The notes under the pieces: generated by a model | Told to the model about the DNA's origin: nothing | The model's database searches: none | The model's input: only the letters and a program-made list of their open reading frames with translations | Source of the DNA: Paraburkholderia fungorum | GTDB taxonomy: Bacteria > Pseudomonadota > Gammaproteobacteria > Burkholderiales > Burkholderiaceae | Assembly: GCF_003610895.1 (NCBI RefSeq) | Contig: NZ_MCAS01000046.1 | Coordinates: 1 to 43,773 of the forward strand | Reading direction: 5' to 3' | Length of the DNA stretch: 43,773 bases | Made by a program: the position numbers and the translations under genes | Shown here: piece by piece, positions 16,417 through 23,756 of the stretch | Numbering within the stretch: the stretch's first letter is position 1 | Layout: each line of letters begins with the position of its first letter

Positions 16417-17634
16417 ATGCGCCGACTCGCGTTCTCGCTACTGACCGTTTTGCTGCTCGCCGCTTGCGCCGGCGCGCCGCAAAAGACGTCGCGCGGGCCG
16501 GGTTCGTCGGTTGTGGTGACGAACGGCGCTTATCATGCGCCGCCGCCAGGCTTCCCCAATTTCGTCGACCACAGCATCGGGCGTGAGGAAATCTCCATCC
16601 AGGCGATGAGTCTGGTCGGTATTCCATACCGCTGGGGTGGCAATACGCCCGATAGCGGCTTCGATTGCAGCGGATTGGTTCGCTATGTGGTGTCGCGCGC
16701 CGCCTCCGTCAATCTGCCGCGCACCACTGCGGACATGAGCGGCCGCGGCGAATCGATCGAGCCGGATCAAATCGCACCGGGCGATCTTATTTTCTTCAAC
16801 ACCACCGGGCGTGCGCATTCGCATGTCGGCATTTATGTGGGCAAGCTGCGCTTCGTCAATGCGCCGTCGACGGGTGGCACCGTACGGCTCGACTATTTGA
16901 CCAATCCCTATTGGGCCAAGCGCTTCGACGGCATTCGCCGCGTGGCGGCGCCGGCTCTAACGCCTGCGCCGTTCGATGCACCGAGCTATCAGGCAGCGGC
17001 GCCTCAACCCGAACGTGTCGCGCCGGTGGCTCAAACTCAGGCGACGCCGGCTTATGGGGGCACTGCGCCGGCAACCCAATCCTCGGGTTTTGCGGCAGCC
17101 CCTGTTGCAACGCAGGCTTCCGGCTATGCGGCGAATTCGGCGGCTCCGGAGCAACCGGCTCGTGTCGCCGCGGCCATTCGTGCGCCGCTGACTGCGAGCG
17201 GCCAACCTGCGGTAGCGACTGCCGCGGCGCCAGCGCCTCAAGCTGATCCGTTTGAACCGCCGCCGCCCGGCATGAGCGCCGCGCAGATGCAAGCGCGTGC
17301 GGCAGGCGCGGTGTCTCCGGCGCCGCAGCCAGCGGCGCAAGCGAGCGCGTACGACACTGCCGCGAGCACCACGATCCAGCAGACGGCGACTGCGCGCACC
17401 GAGCCGCCAACGGCTGCCTCCCGCGCGCCAGATCCGATCGACGCCGCTGCCGATGCATTCGAGCCACCGCCACCCGCTTCAGTCGCCGCACGCCAGGCTC
17501 AACAAGCTCAGCAGGCGGACGGGAACGCCGGTGTGCGGATCATGCGCGCCTCGACCGCATCACGCGGCAGCATCCCTGCCCCCACGCAAACCACCGACGA
17601 CCCGATCGCGCGTTTCGCCAACGGCAATTTCTAG
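16417..17634 (+). CDS. NlpC/P60 cell-wall endopeptidase lipoprotein with long Ala/Pro-rich tail
   Basis: Probably an outer-membrane or periplasmic lipoprotein that cuts peptide cross-links of peptidoglycan, like E. coli MepS (Spr). The N-terminus is a lipoprotein signal with lipobox LAAC (C17). The NlpC/P60 domain (about 55-170) has the catalytic triad C84 in FDCSG, H136 in SHVGIY and N148, with the same spacing as MepS except that the third residue is Asn instead of His. From about 178 to 405 the protein is a low-complexity Ala/Pro/Gln tail with two copies of FEPPPP (279-284, 348-353) in similar surroundings. Family members usually end soon after the domain, so the tail more than doubles the length. 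It is flanked by non-coding DNA. Confidence 0.9.
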   Translation: MRRLAFSLLTVLLLAACAGAPQKTSRGPGSSVVVTNGAYHAPPPGFPNFVDHSIGREEISIQAMSLVGIPYRWGGNTPDSGFDCSGLVRYVVSRAASVNLPRTTADMSGRGESIEPDQIAPGDLIFFNTTGRAHSHVGIYVGKLRFVNAPSTGGTVRLDYLTNPYWAKRFDGIRRVAAPALTPAPFDAPSYQAAAPQPERVAPVAQTQATPAYGGTAPATQSSGFAAAPVATQASGYAANSAAPEQPARVAAAIRAPLTASGQPAVATAAAPAPQADPFEPPPPGMSAAQMQARAAGAVSPAPQPAAQASAYDTAASTTIQQTATARTEPPTAASRAPDPIDAAADAFEPPPPASVAARQAQQAQQADGNAGVRIMRASTASRGSIPAPTQTTDDPIARFANGNF

Positions 17635-17657
17635 GGACATCGAGCAAACTCGTCGTG

Positions 17658-17689
17658 GCTTGTGGCGCCAGCAGTAGCTTGTGGCGCCA
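17658..17689. repeat. Short direct repeat
   Basis: GCTTGTGGCGCCA occurs at 17658-17670 and 17677-17689, separated by six bases, in the gap between the lipoprotein gene and the SDR gene. No function is evident. Confidence 0.7.
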
Positions 17690-17841
17690 TGGCTCGCCGC
17701 ATCGCCCAGATCAGGTCACTGAGCTGAACTGAACTGAGCTCAGCGCAAAACGCCCACACTTCGCACCTCGCCCCCGCCCATCCCCGCTGCGCTGCCGATC
17801 TGCTATCGTCATCGATATTCTTCCGACAGCAGGTGGTGACG

Positions 17842-18645
17842 ATGGATCTCGGGCTGAAAGACAAGGTGGTGTTGATCACGGGCGGCAGCAAAGGCATCGG
17901 GTTCGCCTGCGCCCGGGCGTTCGCTCTCGAGGGGGCGAAGGTAGCGATCGTTTCACGCGACCCCGCCAATCTCGCGCGTGCTTACGAACAGTTGAAACAG
18001 GAAGGTCTGAACGTGCATCGGACCCGGGCCGACCTGCACGAACCGCACAGTGCGGCGGACATCGTCGAGGAAGTCAGCACCGCAGTCGGCCCCATCGACG
18101 TGCTGATCAACAGCGCCGGCGCAGCCCGCCGCTACGACCCCGAAACGCTGGATGCCGATGCGTTTCGCGCGACCATGGAAGCCAAGTATTTCCCCTACAT
18201 CTACCCGCAACAGGAAGTGCTCAAGCGCATGGCCGAGCGCGTGAAGGCCGGCGGCGGCGCACCCGGCACGATCGTCAACATCATCGGCATGGGTGGCAAG
18301 ATCGCGAGCGACATTCATATCGCCGGTGGCGCCGCAAATGCCGCGCTGATGCTCGCCACTGTCGGCCTCGCTCACTACTACGCGCGCTACGGCATTCGTA
18401 TCAACGCGATCAATCCAGGTTCGACGCTGACCGAGCGCGTCGAAGAAGCGGTCAAACTGGAAGCGTCGCAGCAAGGCATCGAAAGCGCGGACGCGTTAGC
18501 GCGCGGGCAAGCCAAAGTGCCGCTCGGACGCTATGCAAAACCGGAAGAAATCGCTGATGTCGCGCTCTTTCTGGCGAGCCGCCGCGCGAGCTACGTGACG
18601 GGCGCAATCGTCCCGATGGATGGAGGCAGCGCACCGCTGATCTGA
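17842..18645 (+). CDS. SDR-fold protein lacking the catalytic Tyr and Lys
   Basis: A 267-residue member of the short-chain dehydrogenase/reductase fold. The cofactor-binding motif TGGSKGIG (13-20) and the NSAG motif (90-93) are intact, and the C-terminal VTGAIVPMDGGSAPLI is typical. Where classical members have Ser and YxxxK, alignment by eye to the flanking IVNI and GIRINAINPG places G149, G162 and N166. NAD(P) binding is therefore plausible, but standard dehydrogenase chemistry is doubtful. ATG 17842 is preceded by AGGTGG at 17831-17836; GTG codons at 17833 and 17836 are less likely starts. It is convergent with pit. The substrate is unknown. Confidence 0.85.
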   Translation: MDLGLKDKVVLITGGSKGIGFACARAFALEGAKVAIVSRDPANLARAYEQLKQEGLNVHRTRADLHEPHSAADIVEEVSTAVGPIDVLINSAGAARRYDPETLDADAFRATMEAKYFPYIYPQQEVLKRMAERVKAGGGAPGTIVNIIGMGGKIASDIHIAGGAANAALMLATVGLAHYYARYGIRINAINPGSTLTERVEEAVKLEASQQGIESADALARGQAKVPLGRYAKPEEIADVALFLASRRASYVTGAIVPMDGGSAPLI

Positions 18646-18731
18646 GCGGCGCGCTTTATTTGCAGCTTTAGGGGTGTGAGGCCCGGTGCCTTTGGCGCCG
18701 GACTCCGGGACAGCGCTTTGAAGCCTGAAAG

Positions 18732-18753
18732 GCGGACGGCGTTTGTCGTCCGC
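18732..18753 (-). terminator. Hairpin downstream of pit
   Basis: GCGGACG (18732-18738) pairs with CGTCCGC (18747-18753) just after the pit stop codon. On the minus strand only a short CTTTC follows, so termination strength is uncertain. Confidence 0.45.
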
Positions 18754-18759
18754 ACTGCA

Positions 18760-19770
18760 TTACAGGAAGCGGTGGCCGAGCCACCAGGCAGCCGCGGAGA
18801 GCGCCGCGGAAGCGGGGATTGTCAGAATCCACGCCCAGACGATGTTGCCGGCCACGCCCCAGCGCACCGCGCTCAGCTTCTGCGTCGCGCCGACACCAAC
18901 GATCGCGCCGGTAATCGTATGCGTGGTGGACACCGGAATGCCGAGCCATGACGCGGTGAACAGCGTAATCGCCCCACCCGTCTCGGCGCAAAAACCACCG
19001 ACTGGCTTCAGCTTGGTGATCTTCTGACCCATCGTGCGCACAATCCGCCAGCCACCGAATAAGGTGCCGATGCCCATCGACAGATAGCAGCCGCCGATCA
19101 CCCACAGCGGCGGAGCGTCCGCGATCGACGACGCGTAACCAGTTGCGATCAGCAGCATCCAGATGATGCCGATGGTTTTCTGTGCGTCGTTACCGCCGTG
19201 GCCAAGGCTGTACAAGCCTGCGGAGACCAGTTGCAGACGCCGGAAGCGCCGGTCGACCTTGCTGGGCGGCGTGCGGAAATATATCCACGACACGGCCAGC
19301 ATGAAGAAAGAGCCAAGGACGAAACCGAGCAGCGGAGAGATGAAAATGAACGCAACCGTCTTCATCAATCCGTCGATATTGAGCGAACCCCAACCCGACT
19401 TGGCCAGCGCCGCGCCCACCAGCCCGCCGATCAGCGCGTGCGACGAGCTCGATGGGATACCGTAATGCCACGTGATGATGTTCCAGCCGATCGCACCGAC
19501 CAGCGCGCCGAAAATGACGTAGTGGTCGACGATTCCCGGATCAATCGTGCCCTTGCCGACCGTTTGCGCCACTTTCAGGTGAAACACGAAATACGCGATA
19601 ACGTTGAAAGCCGCTGCGAAGGCCACGGCCTGCTGCGGCTTCAGCACACCGGTCGACACGACCGTGGCGATCGAATTCGCCGCGTCGTGGAAGCCGTTCA
19701 TGAAGTCGAAAATCAGTGCGACGGCGACCAGGCCGGCGACGACCCAGATAGCAAGTTGTATCGATTGCAT
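18760..19770 (-). CDS. pit: Low-affinity inorganic phosphate transporter, Pit family
   Basis: An inner-membrane permease of the PiT family, which takes up phosphate (often as a metal-phosphate complex) driven by the proton gradient. The 336-residue protein is at the short end of the family. It has the two inverted signature motifs, FMNGFHDAANSIAT near residue 23 and SLGHGGNDAQKTIGI in the second half, and about ten hydrophobic segments. Its start overlaps the stop of the upstream DUF47 gene by one base (TAATG), a usual Pit-accessory arrangement. The direction of flux and the metal partner cannot be told from sequence. Confidence 0.92.
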   Translation of the reverse strand: MQSIQLAIWVVAGLVAVALIFDFMNGFHDAANSIATVVSTGVLKPQQAVAFAAAFNVIAYFVFHLKVAQTVGKGTIDPGIVDHYVIFGALVGAIGWNIITWHYGIPSSSSHALIGGLVGAALAKSGWGSLNIDGLMKTVAFIFISPLLGFVLGSFFMLAVSWIYFRTPPSKVDRRFRRLQLVSAGLYSLGHGGNDAQKTIGIIWMLLIATGYASSIADAPPLWVIGGCYLSMGIGTLFGGWRIVRTMGQKITKLKPVGGFCAETGGAITLFTASWLGIPVSTTHTITGAIVGVGATQKLSAVRWGVAGNIVWAWILTIPASAALSAAAWWLGHRFL

Positions 19771-20396
19771 TATGCGTTTTCCAGCACGATGCCTTCGATG
19801 ATGTTCGCCACGTCTTCACACTTGTCGGTGATCGTTTCGAGCAGTTCGTAGATCGCCTTCAGCTTGATCAGCGTCTTGACGTTGTCTTCTTCACGGAAAA
19901 GTTTCGACATGGCCGAACGCAGCACGCGGTCGGCTTCCGATTCCAGACGGTCGATTTCCTCGCATGCTTTCAGGATCTGGCTCGCCTGCTTCATATCCGA
20001 CAGCAGGCTGACGGCGAACTGCACGCGCTCCGAGGTCGCCGTGCAGATGTGGGCCAACTGGCTCGCTTCGGAAGTCACTGCCTGCACGTCGTACAGCGAA
20101 ATGGCGGTGGCGACGTCTTCCATCAGATCGAGGATGTCGTCCATCGTGGTGATCAACTTGTGGATCTCGTCGCGGTCGAGCGGCGTGATGAAGGTCTTGT
20201 GCAGCAGGTCGATGGCTTCGTGCGTAAGCTTGTCAGCGGCCTTTTCGGCTTTCTGCACGTTTTGCTTATGGGTTTCGGCGTCCTGGAGATTGTCGATCAG
20301 CAGCTCGAGTTCACGGCTTGCTGAGACGATGCACGTTGCGTGCGCATTGAAAATTTCAAAGAACTTGCCCTCGGTGGGCATGAATCGACCGAACAT
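19770..20396 (-). CDS. DUF47/PhoU-like accessory protein of the Pit transporter
   Basis: This 208-residue helical protein belongs to the DUF47 (TIGR00153) family, distantly related to PhoU, and is found almost always beside pit genes, where it is thought to modulate phosphate transport. Conserved features include the E/D-rich segments TPLDRDEIHKLITTMDDILDLMED and RLESEADRVLRSAMSKLF, typical metal- or phosphate-linked helices of the fold. It is the first gene of the DUF47-pit pair and is translationally coupled to pit. TACAAT, a possible -10, lies on the minus strand at 20449-20444. No convincing PhoB box is present. Confidence 0.9.
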   Translation of the reverse strand: MFGRFMPTEGKFFEIFNAHATCIVSASRELELLIDNLQDAETHKQNVQKAEKAADKLTHEAIDLLHKTFITPLDRDEIHKLITTMDDILDLMEDVATAISLYDVQAVTSEASQLAHICTATSERVQFAVSLLSDMKQASQILKACEEIDRLESEADRVLRSAMSKLFREEDNVKTLIKLKAIYELLETITDKCEDVANIIEGIVLENA

Positions 20397-20512
20397 TGGG
20401 ATCCCGAAAATTGGTCACATTATGGCTGACATAAAACCGCCACATTGTACCGTTCCGGGATCGATGTCGCACTTTTGAAAGCGTCGTTACAACACGCCCA
20501 GCAGTTACCTCT

Positions 20513-21898
20513 TTACTCGCTGTAGAAATTCTGCGCGCCGGCAAAATTATCGAACTTCGTGAATTGACCATGGAACGTGAGCCGAACAGGGCCGATCGGA
20601 CCATTCCGCTGCTTACCGATGATAATCTCCGCCGTGCCCTTGTCCGGGCTATCCGGGTTGTACACCTCGTCGCGATAGATGAACAGAATCACGTCCGCAT
20701 CCTGTTCGATAGCGCCGGATTCGCGCAAGTCGGACATGATGGGCCGCTTGTTCGGGCGCTGTTCAAGACCGCGGTTAAGCTGCGACAACGCAATCACCGG
20801 CACATCGAGTTCTTTGGCGAGACTCTTGAGCGAACGCGAGATTTCCGAGATTTCGGTTGCACGGTTTTCGCCCGACGACGACCCGCTCATCAGCTGCAAA
20901 TAGTCGATGATGATCAGGCCCAGCTTGCCGCACTGGCGCGACAGGCGACGCGCGCGCGAGCGCAGTTCCATCGGGTTCAAACCACCGGTTTCGTCGATGA
21001 AAATCTGCGCCTCGCTCATTTTCTGCACCGCGTGCGTGAGCTTCGGCCAGTCCTCGTCGGTCAGACGGCCCGTGCGCATGCGGTGCTGGTCGAGCCGGCC
21101 AACCGAGCCCAGCATACGCATGGTGAGTTGCGAGCCCGGCATTTCCATGGAGAACACCGCGACCGGCAGGCCATACTCCACCGCCACGTATTCGCCGACG
21201 TTCATCGAAAACGCCGTTTTACCCATTGACGGGCGGCCCGCCACGATGATCAGCTCGCCGCCGTGCATACCGGAGGTCATGCGGTCCAGATCGACGAAGC
21301 CCGTCGGCGTGCCGGTCACGTCGCTCGGATTGGCGGTGTGATACAGCGTGTCGATCCGCTCCACCACCTCGGTGAGGAGTGGCCCGATCTCCAGGAAGCC
21401 CTGCGTGCCGCGCGCGCCGTCTTCCGCGATCGAAAACACCTTCGATTCCGCCTCGTCCAGCAACTGGCGGACTTCCTTGCCCTGCGGATTGAAAGCGTCG
21501 GCGGAAATTTCGTCAGCCACAGATACGAGGCGGCGCAATACCGCACGATCGCGCACGATTTCCGCGTAGCGGCGGATATTGGCCGCGCTCGGCGTGTTCT
21601 GCGCCAGCGCGTTCAGGTACGCTAGACCGCCGACCTCTTCTGCCTTGCCCGAGGTGCCGAGCGCCTCATACACCGTAATCACGTCGGCTGGACGCGTCGC
21701 CGCGATCAGCTTGCCGATGTGCTCAAAAATGATGCGGTGGTCGTATCGGTAAAAATCGCTCTGCGACAGGAAGTCGGCGATGCGGTCCCATGCCGCGTTG
21801 TCGAGCAGCAGGCCGCCCAGCACCGACTGCTCGGCTTCGATCGAATGCGGCGGGACTTTCAGCGACTCGATTTGGGGATCTTTGGACGGTGCGTTCAT
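20513..21898 (-). CDS. dnaB: Replicative DNA helicase
   Basis: DnaB is the hexameric 5'-3' helicase that unwinds DNA at the replication fork and is loaded at the origin. The 461-residue protein has the N-terminal helical domain (about 20-125) and the RecA-like C-terminal domain, with Walker A GRPSMGKTA (221-229), Walker B-type LIIIDYLQLM, and the DLRESGAIEQDAD segment near the arginine finger. Length is normal and no intein is present. It follows rplI on the same strand after a 147-base gap with a strong terminator. The bases before ATG 21898 lack a clear Shine-Dalgarno. Confidence 0.97.
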   Translation of the reverse strand: MNAPSKDPQIESLKVPPHSIEAEQSVLGGLLLDNAAWDRIADFLSQSDFYRYDHRIIFEHIGKLIAATRPADVITVYEALGTSGKAEEVGGLAYLNALAQNTPSAANIRRYAEIVRDRAVLRRLVSVADEISADAFNPQGKEVRQLLDEAESKVFSIAEDGARGTQGFLEIGPLLTEVVERIDTLYHTANPSDVTGTPTGFVDLDRMTSGMHGGELIIVAGRPSMGKTAFSMNVGEYVAVEYGLPVAVFSMEMPGSQLTMRMLGSVGRLDQHRMRTGRLTDEDWPKLTHAVQKMSEAQIFIDETGGLNPMELRSRARRLSRQCGKLGLIIIDYLQLMSGSSSGENRATEISEISRSLKSLAKELDVPVIALSQLNRGLEQRPNKRPIMSDLRESGAIEQDADVILFIYRDEVYNPDSPDKGTAEIIIGKQRNGPIGPVRLTFHGQFTKFDNFAGAQNFYSE

Positions 21899-21972
21899 GG
21901 AGAGGAATTATCGGGTAAATGCGCGCGGAGGGAAATCAAAAACCGATACTTCGGTACATCGGAAACGGGCAA

Positions 21973-22010
21973 TAAAAAAGGCAGGGGCCGGTCACCCGGC
22001 CCCTGCCTTT
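21973..22010 (-). terminator. Strong terminator after the rpsF-priB-rpsR-rplI operon
   Basis: GGCAGGGGCCGG and CCGGCCCCTGCC form a 12-pair stem with a short loop (about 21980-22007). On the minus strand the stem is followed by a T-run (complement of the A-run 21973-21979). It lies about 35 bases beyond the rplI stop and separates the ribosomal operon from dnaB. Confidence 0.92.
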
Positions 22011-22045
22011 CGCCAGCAACGTCCTGGCAGATACGTATCTGGTGC

Positions 22046-22498
22046 TTAGACGTGTTCGCCGATCACAGCCACGTTCACATCGACAACAACGTCGGTGTGC
22101 AGCGAGATCTGAACAGCGTGTTCGCCAACCAGCTTCAGCGGGCCTTCCGGCAGGCGCACTTGCGCCTTTTCCACTGCGAAGCCGAGCTTGACCAGTGCGT
22201 CAGCGATGTCGGCGTTCGTCACCGAACCAAACAGACGGCCGTCAACGCCAGCCTTCTGATTGATCTGAACCGTCGAGCCTGCCAGCTTTTCGCCTTGAGC
22301 TTGAGCAGCAGCCAGCTTTTCAGCGGCGATCTTTTCGAGTTCAGCACGGCGAACTTCGAATTCAGCCAGGGCTTCCTTCGTTGCACGGCGAGCTTGCTTG
22401 TTCGGGATCAGGAAGTTACGTGCGTAACCGTCCTTGACCTTCACGATATCGCCCAGGTTGCCCAGATTGACGACTTTTTCCAGAAGAATGATTTGCAT
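22046..22498 (-). CDS. rplI: 50S ribosomal protein L9
   Basis: L9 binds 23S rRNA near the L1 stalk and helps keep reading frame during translation. The 150-residue protein is full length: the N-terminal RNA-binding domain begins MQIILLEKVVNLGNLGD and contains GYARNFLIPNKQA, followed by the long central helix (about 42-75) and the C-terminal domain. AGGAG stands eight bases before the ATG. It is the last gene of the rpsF-priB-rpsR-rplI operon, 27 bases after rpsR, and ends at a strong terminator. Confidence 0.98.
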   Translation of the reverse strand: MQIILLEKVVNLGNLGDIVKVKDGYARNFLIPNKQARRATKEALAEFEVRRAELEKIAAEKLAAAQAQGEKLAGSTVQINQKAGVDGRLFGSVTNADIADALVKLGFAVEKAQVRLPEGPLKLVGEHAVQISLHTDVVVDVNVAVIGEHV

Positions 22499-22525
22499 TC
22501 GGATGCTCCTTATCGCGTCGTCGGG

Positions 22526-22801
22526 TTAGGCCTTGTGCTGGTCGGTGTACGGCACCAGCGCGAGGAAACGTGCGCGCTTGATTGCCGTATCCAGCTGGCG
22601 TTGATAGTGCGACTTCGTACCCGTGAGACGCGCCGGCGTGATCTTGCCGTTTTCGCCGATGAAGTCCTTCAGCGTTTCGAGGTCCTTGTAGTCGATGTGA
22701 TCGACGCCAGCGGCCGTGAAACGGCAGAACTTCTTGCGCTTGAAGAGCGGATTTTGTTGCTGACGACGCTTGTCGAATTTCTTACCAGTCGGGCGGGGCA
22801 T
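22526..22801 (-). CDS. rpsR: 30S ribosomal protein S18
   Basis: S18 pairs with S6 on the platform of the 30S subunit. The 91-residue protein shows the conserved KKFCRFTAAGVDHIDYKD segment and the C-terminal TPARLTGTKSHYQRQLDTAI RNA-binding helix. It starts two bases after the priB stop, with AAAGGA as ribosome binding site inside the end of priB, so translation is coupled. One cysteine (C26) is present; a four-cysteine zinc site is not. Confidence 0.98.
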   Translation of the reverse strand: MPRPTGKKFDKRRQQQNPLFKRKKFCRFTAAGVDHIDYKDLETLKDFIGENGKITPARLTGTKSHYQRQLDTAIKRARFLALVPYTDQHKA

Positions 22802-22803
22802 GT

Positions 22804-23103
22804 TCAGTCCTTTCCAATGTCCTGCAATTCTGTGATGTGAAATACCAGTGTTCTTGCGTTGCGGTGCTTTTTTGCCAGAAAGCCTGTGAAGAGCGTTTCC
22901 ACGCCCATCTGACAGCCTTCCAGCTTACCGCTCGCCTCGCCCGCGGCTACCGCCTGCATGGTCAGTTCGACTTGCCGGGCAATACCGGCTTCGACGACTT
23001 CCGTGCGGTGGTGCAACGTGCAGCCTGCAATCGGAACGCCGGCGGGGGTATACCGCACCGGTTCGCGTTCAACGACGCTGGCCGTGAGTTGCAGCCGATT
23101 CAT
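22804..23103 (-). CDS. priB: Primosomal replication protein N (PriB)
   Basis: PriB is a dimeric single-stranded-DNA-binding protein of the replication-restart primosome, working with PriA and DnaT. The 99-residue protein has an OB fold beginning MNRLQLTASVVEREPVRYTP, with the conserved PIAGCTLHHRTE and GFLAKKHRNARTLVFHI strands. It stands in its usual place between rpsF and rpsR. AAGG precedes the ATG by about six bases. Regulation follows the ribosomal operon promoter upstream of rpsF. Confidence 0.95.
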   Translation of the reverse strand: MNRLQLTASVVEREPVRYTPAGVPIAGCTLHHRTEVVEAGIARQVELTMQAVAAGEASGKLEGCQMGVETLFTGFLAKKHRNARTLVFHITELQDIGKD

Positions 23104-23153
23104 GTAACCTTGGTCGAGGGCAACGCTTGATCTGGTAGCTTAAATAGTGTGTC

Positions 23154-23528
23154 TTAAGCCTGCGCTTCGGACGGTTGCGTAGCAGCCGACTTCTTGGCTT
23201 CTTCGCGCTGCACTTCCTTCATCATCGGCGACGGGCCGGTTTCGGCCTTCTTCATCTTGACGATCAGGTGACGCAGAACAGCGTCGTTGAACTTGAATGC
23301 GTGTTCCAGCTCGTCGAGCGTGGCTTGATCGCATTCGATGTTCATGCAGACGTAGTGAGCCTTGGCGAGTTTCTCGATCATGTAGGCCAGTTGGCGACGG
23401 CCCCAGTCTTCGATACGGTGGATCTGGCCACCGTGCGAGGTGATCGTGGACTTGTAACGCTCGATCATTGCGGGCACTTGCTCGCTTTGATCCGGGTGCA
23501 CGATAAATACGATTTCGTAATGACGCAT
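23154..23528 (-). CDS. rpsF: 30S ribosomal protein S6
   Basis: S6 binds S18 and 16S rRNA in the 30S platform. The 124-residue protein starts MRHYEIVFIVHPDQSEQV and keeps the RRQLAYMIEKLAKAHYVCMNIEC core; the last 25 residues are a charged, flexible tail. I chose ATG 23528 because AAGGAG stands five bases before it; a GTG two codons upstream lies too close to that site. It is first in the operon and has a good promoter about 75 bases upstream, with a hairpin in the leader that may bind the S6:S18 complex for feedback control. Confidence 0.97.
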   Translation of the reverse strand: MRHYEIVFIVHPDQSEQVPAMIERYKSTITSHGGQIHRIEDWGRRQLAYMIEKLAKAHYVCMNIECDQATLDELEHAFKFNDAVLRHLIVKMKKAETGPSPMMKEVQREEAKKSAATQPSEAQA

Positions 23529-23559
23529 ATTCACTCCTTGTGCTTACTTGTGGATATAA

Positions 23560-23587
23560 GCCACCCGGGCGTCGGAACCGGTGTGGC
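23560..23587 (-). promoter_or_regulatory. Leader hairpin of rpsF, possible S6:S18 binding element
   Basis: On the minus strand GCCAC plus CCGG pair with CCGG plus GUGGC, with one unpaired A and a nine-base loop containing CCG. A leader hairpin with conserved CCG that binds S6:S18 is known before rpsF in many bacteria; whether this hairpin matches that family in detail is inference. Confidence 0.4.
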
Positions 23588-23603
23588 AAGTGAGAAGCCA
23601 AAG

Positions 23604-23632
23604 AGTGTAACCCGATTAGGGCCGGGTTGCAA
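23604..23632 (-). promoter_or_regulatory. Sigma-70 promoter of the rpsF operon
   Basis: Read on the minus strand, TTGCAA (23632-23627) and TACACT (23609-23604) are separated by exactly 17 bases. The predicted start is near 23597, giving a leader of about 70 bases that contains the hairpin at 23560-23587. Confidence 0.75.
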
Positions 23633-23649
23633 GATATCCCGTTAAAACG

Positions 23650-23671
23650 ACACCCGAATCGGGTGTGTTTT
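23650..23671 (-). terminator. Palindromic terminator after the sigma/anti-sigma genes
   Basis: ACACCCGA and TCGGGTGT flank a single base (23650-23666). On the minus strand CGTTTTAA follows, and on the plus strand GTTTTC, so it may work in both directions. It lies about 90 bases beyond the anti-sigma stop and just upstream of the rpsF promoter. Confidence 0.6.
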
Positions 23672-23756
23672 CAAGGGTTTAGGACGAAGCGGACGCGCGA
23701 GCGCCACGCCTCTCAGTCCAGAAATATACCCGCCGGATCGCGCACGCGCGGCCCGC

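Noticed and set aside
20413..20436. Possible PhoB box before the DUF47-pit genes
   Set aside because: Two TGTCA-like half sites are present on the minus strand, but they are 12 bases apart instead of 11 and the second is imperfect.
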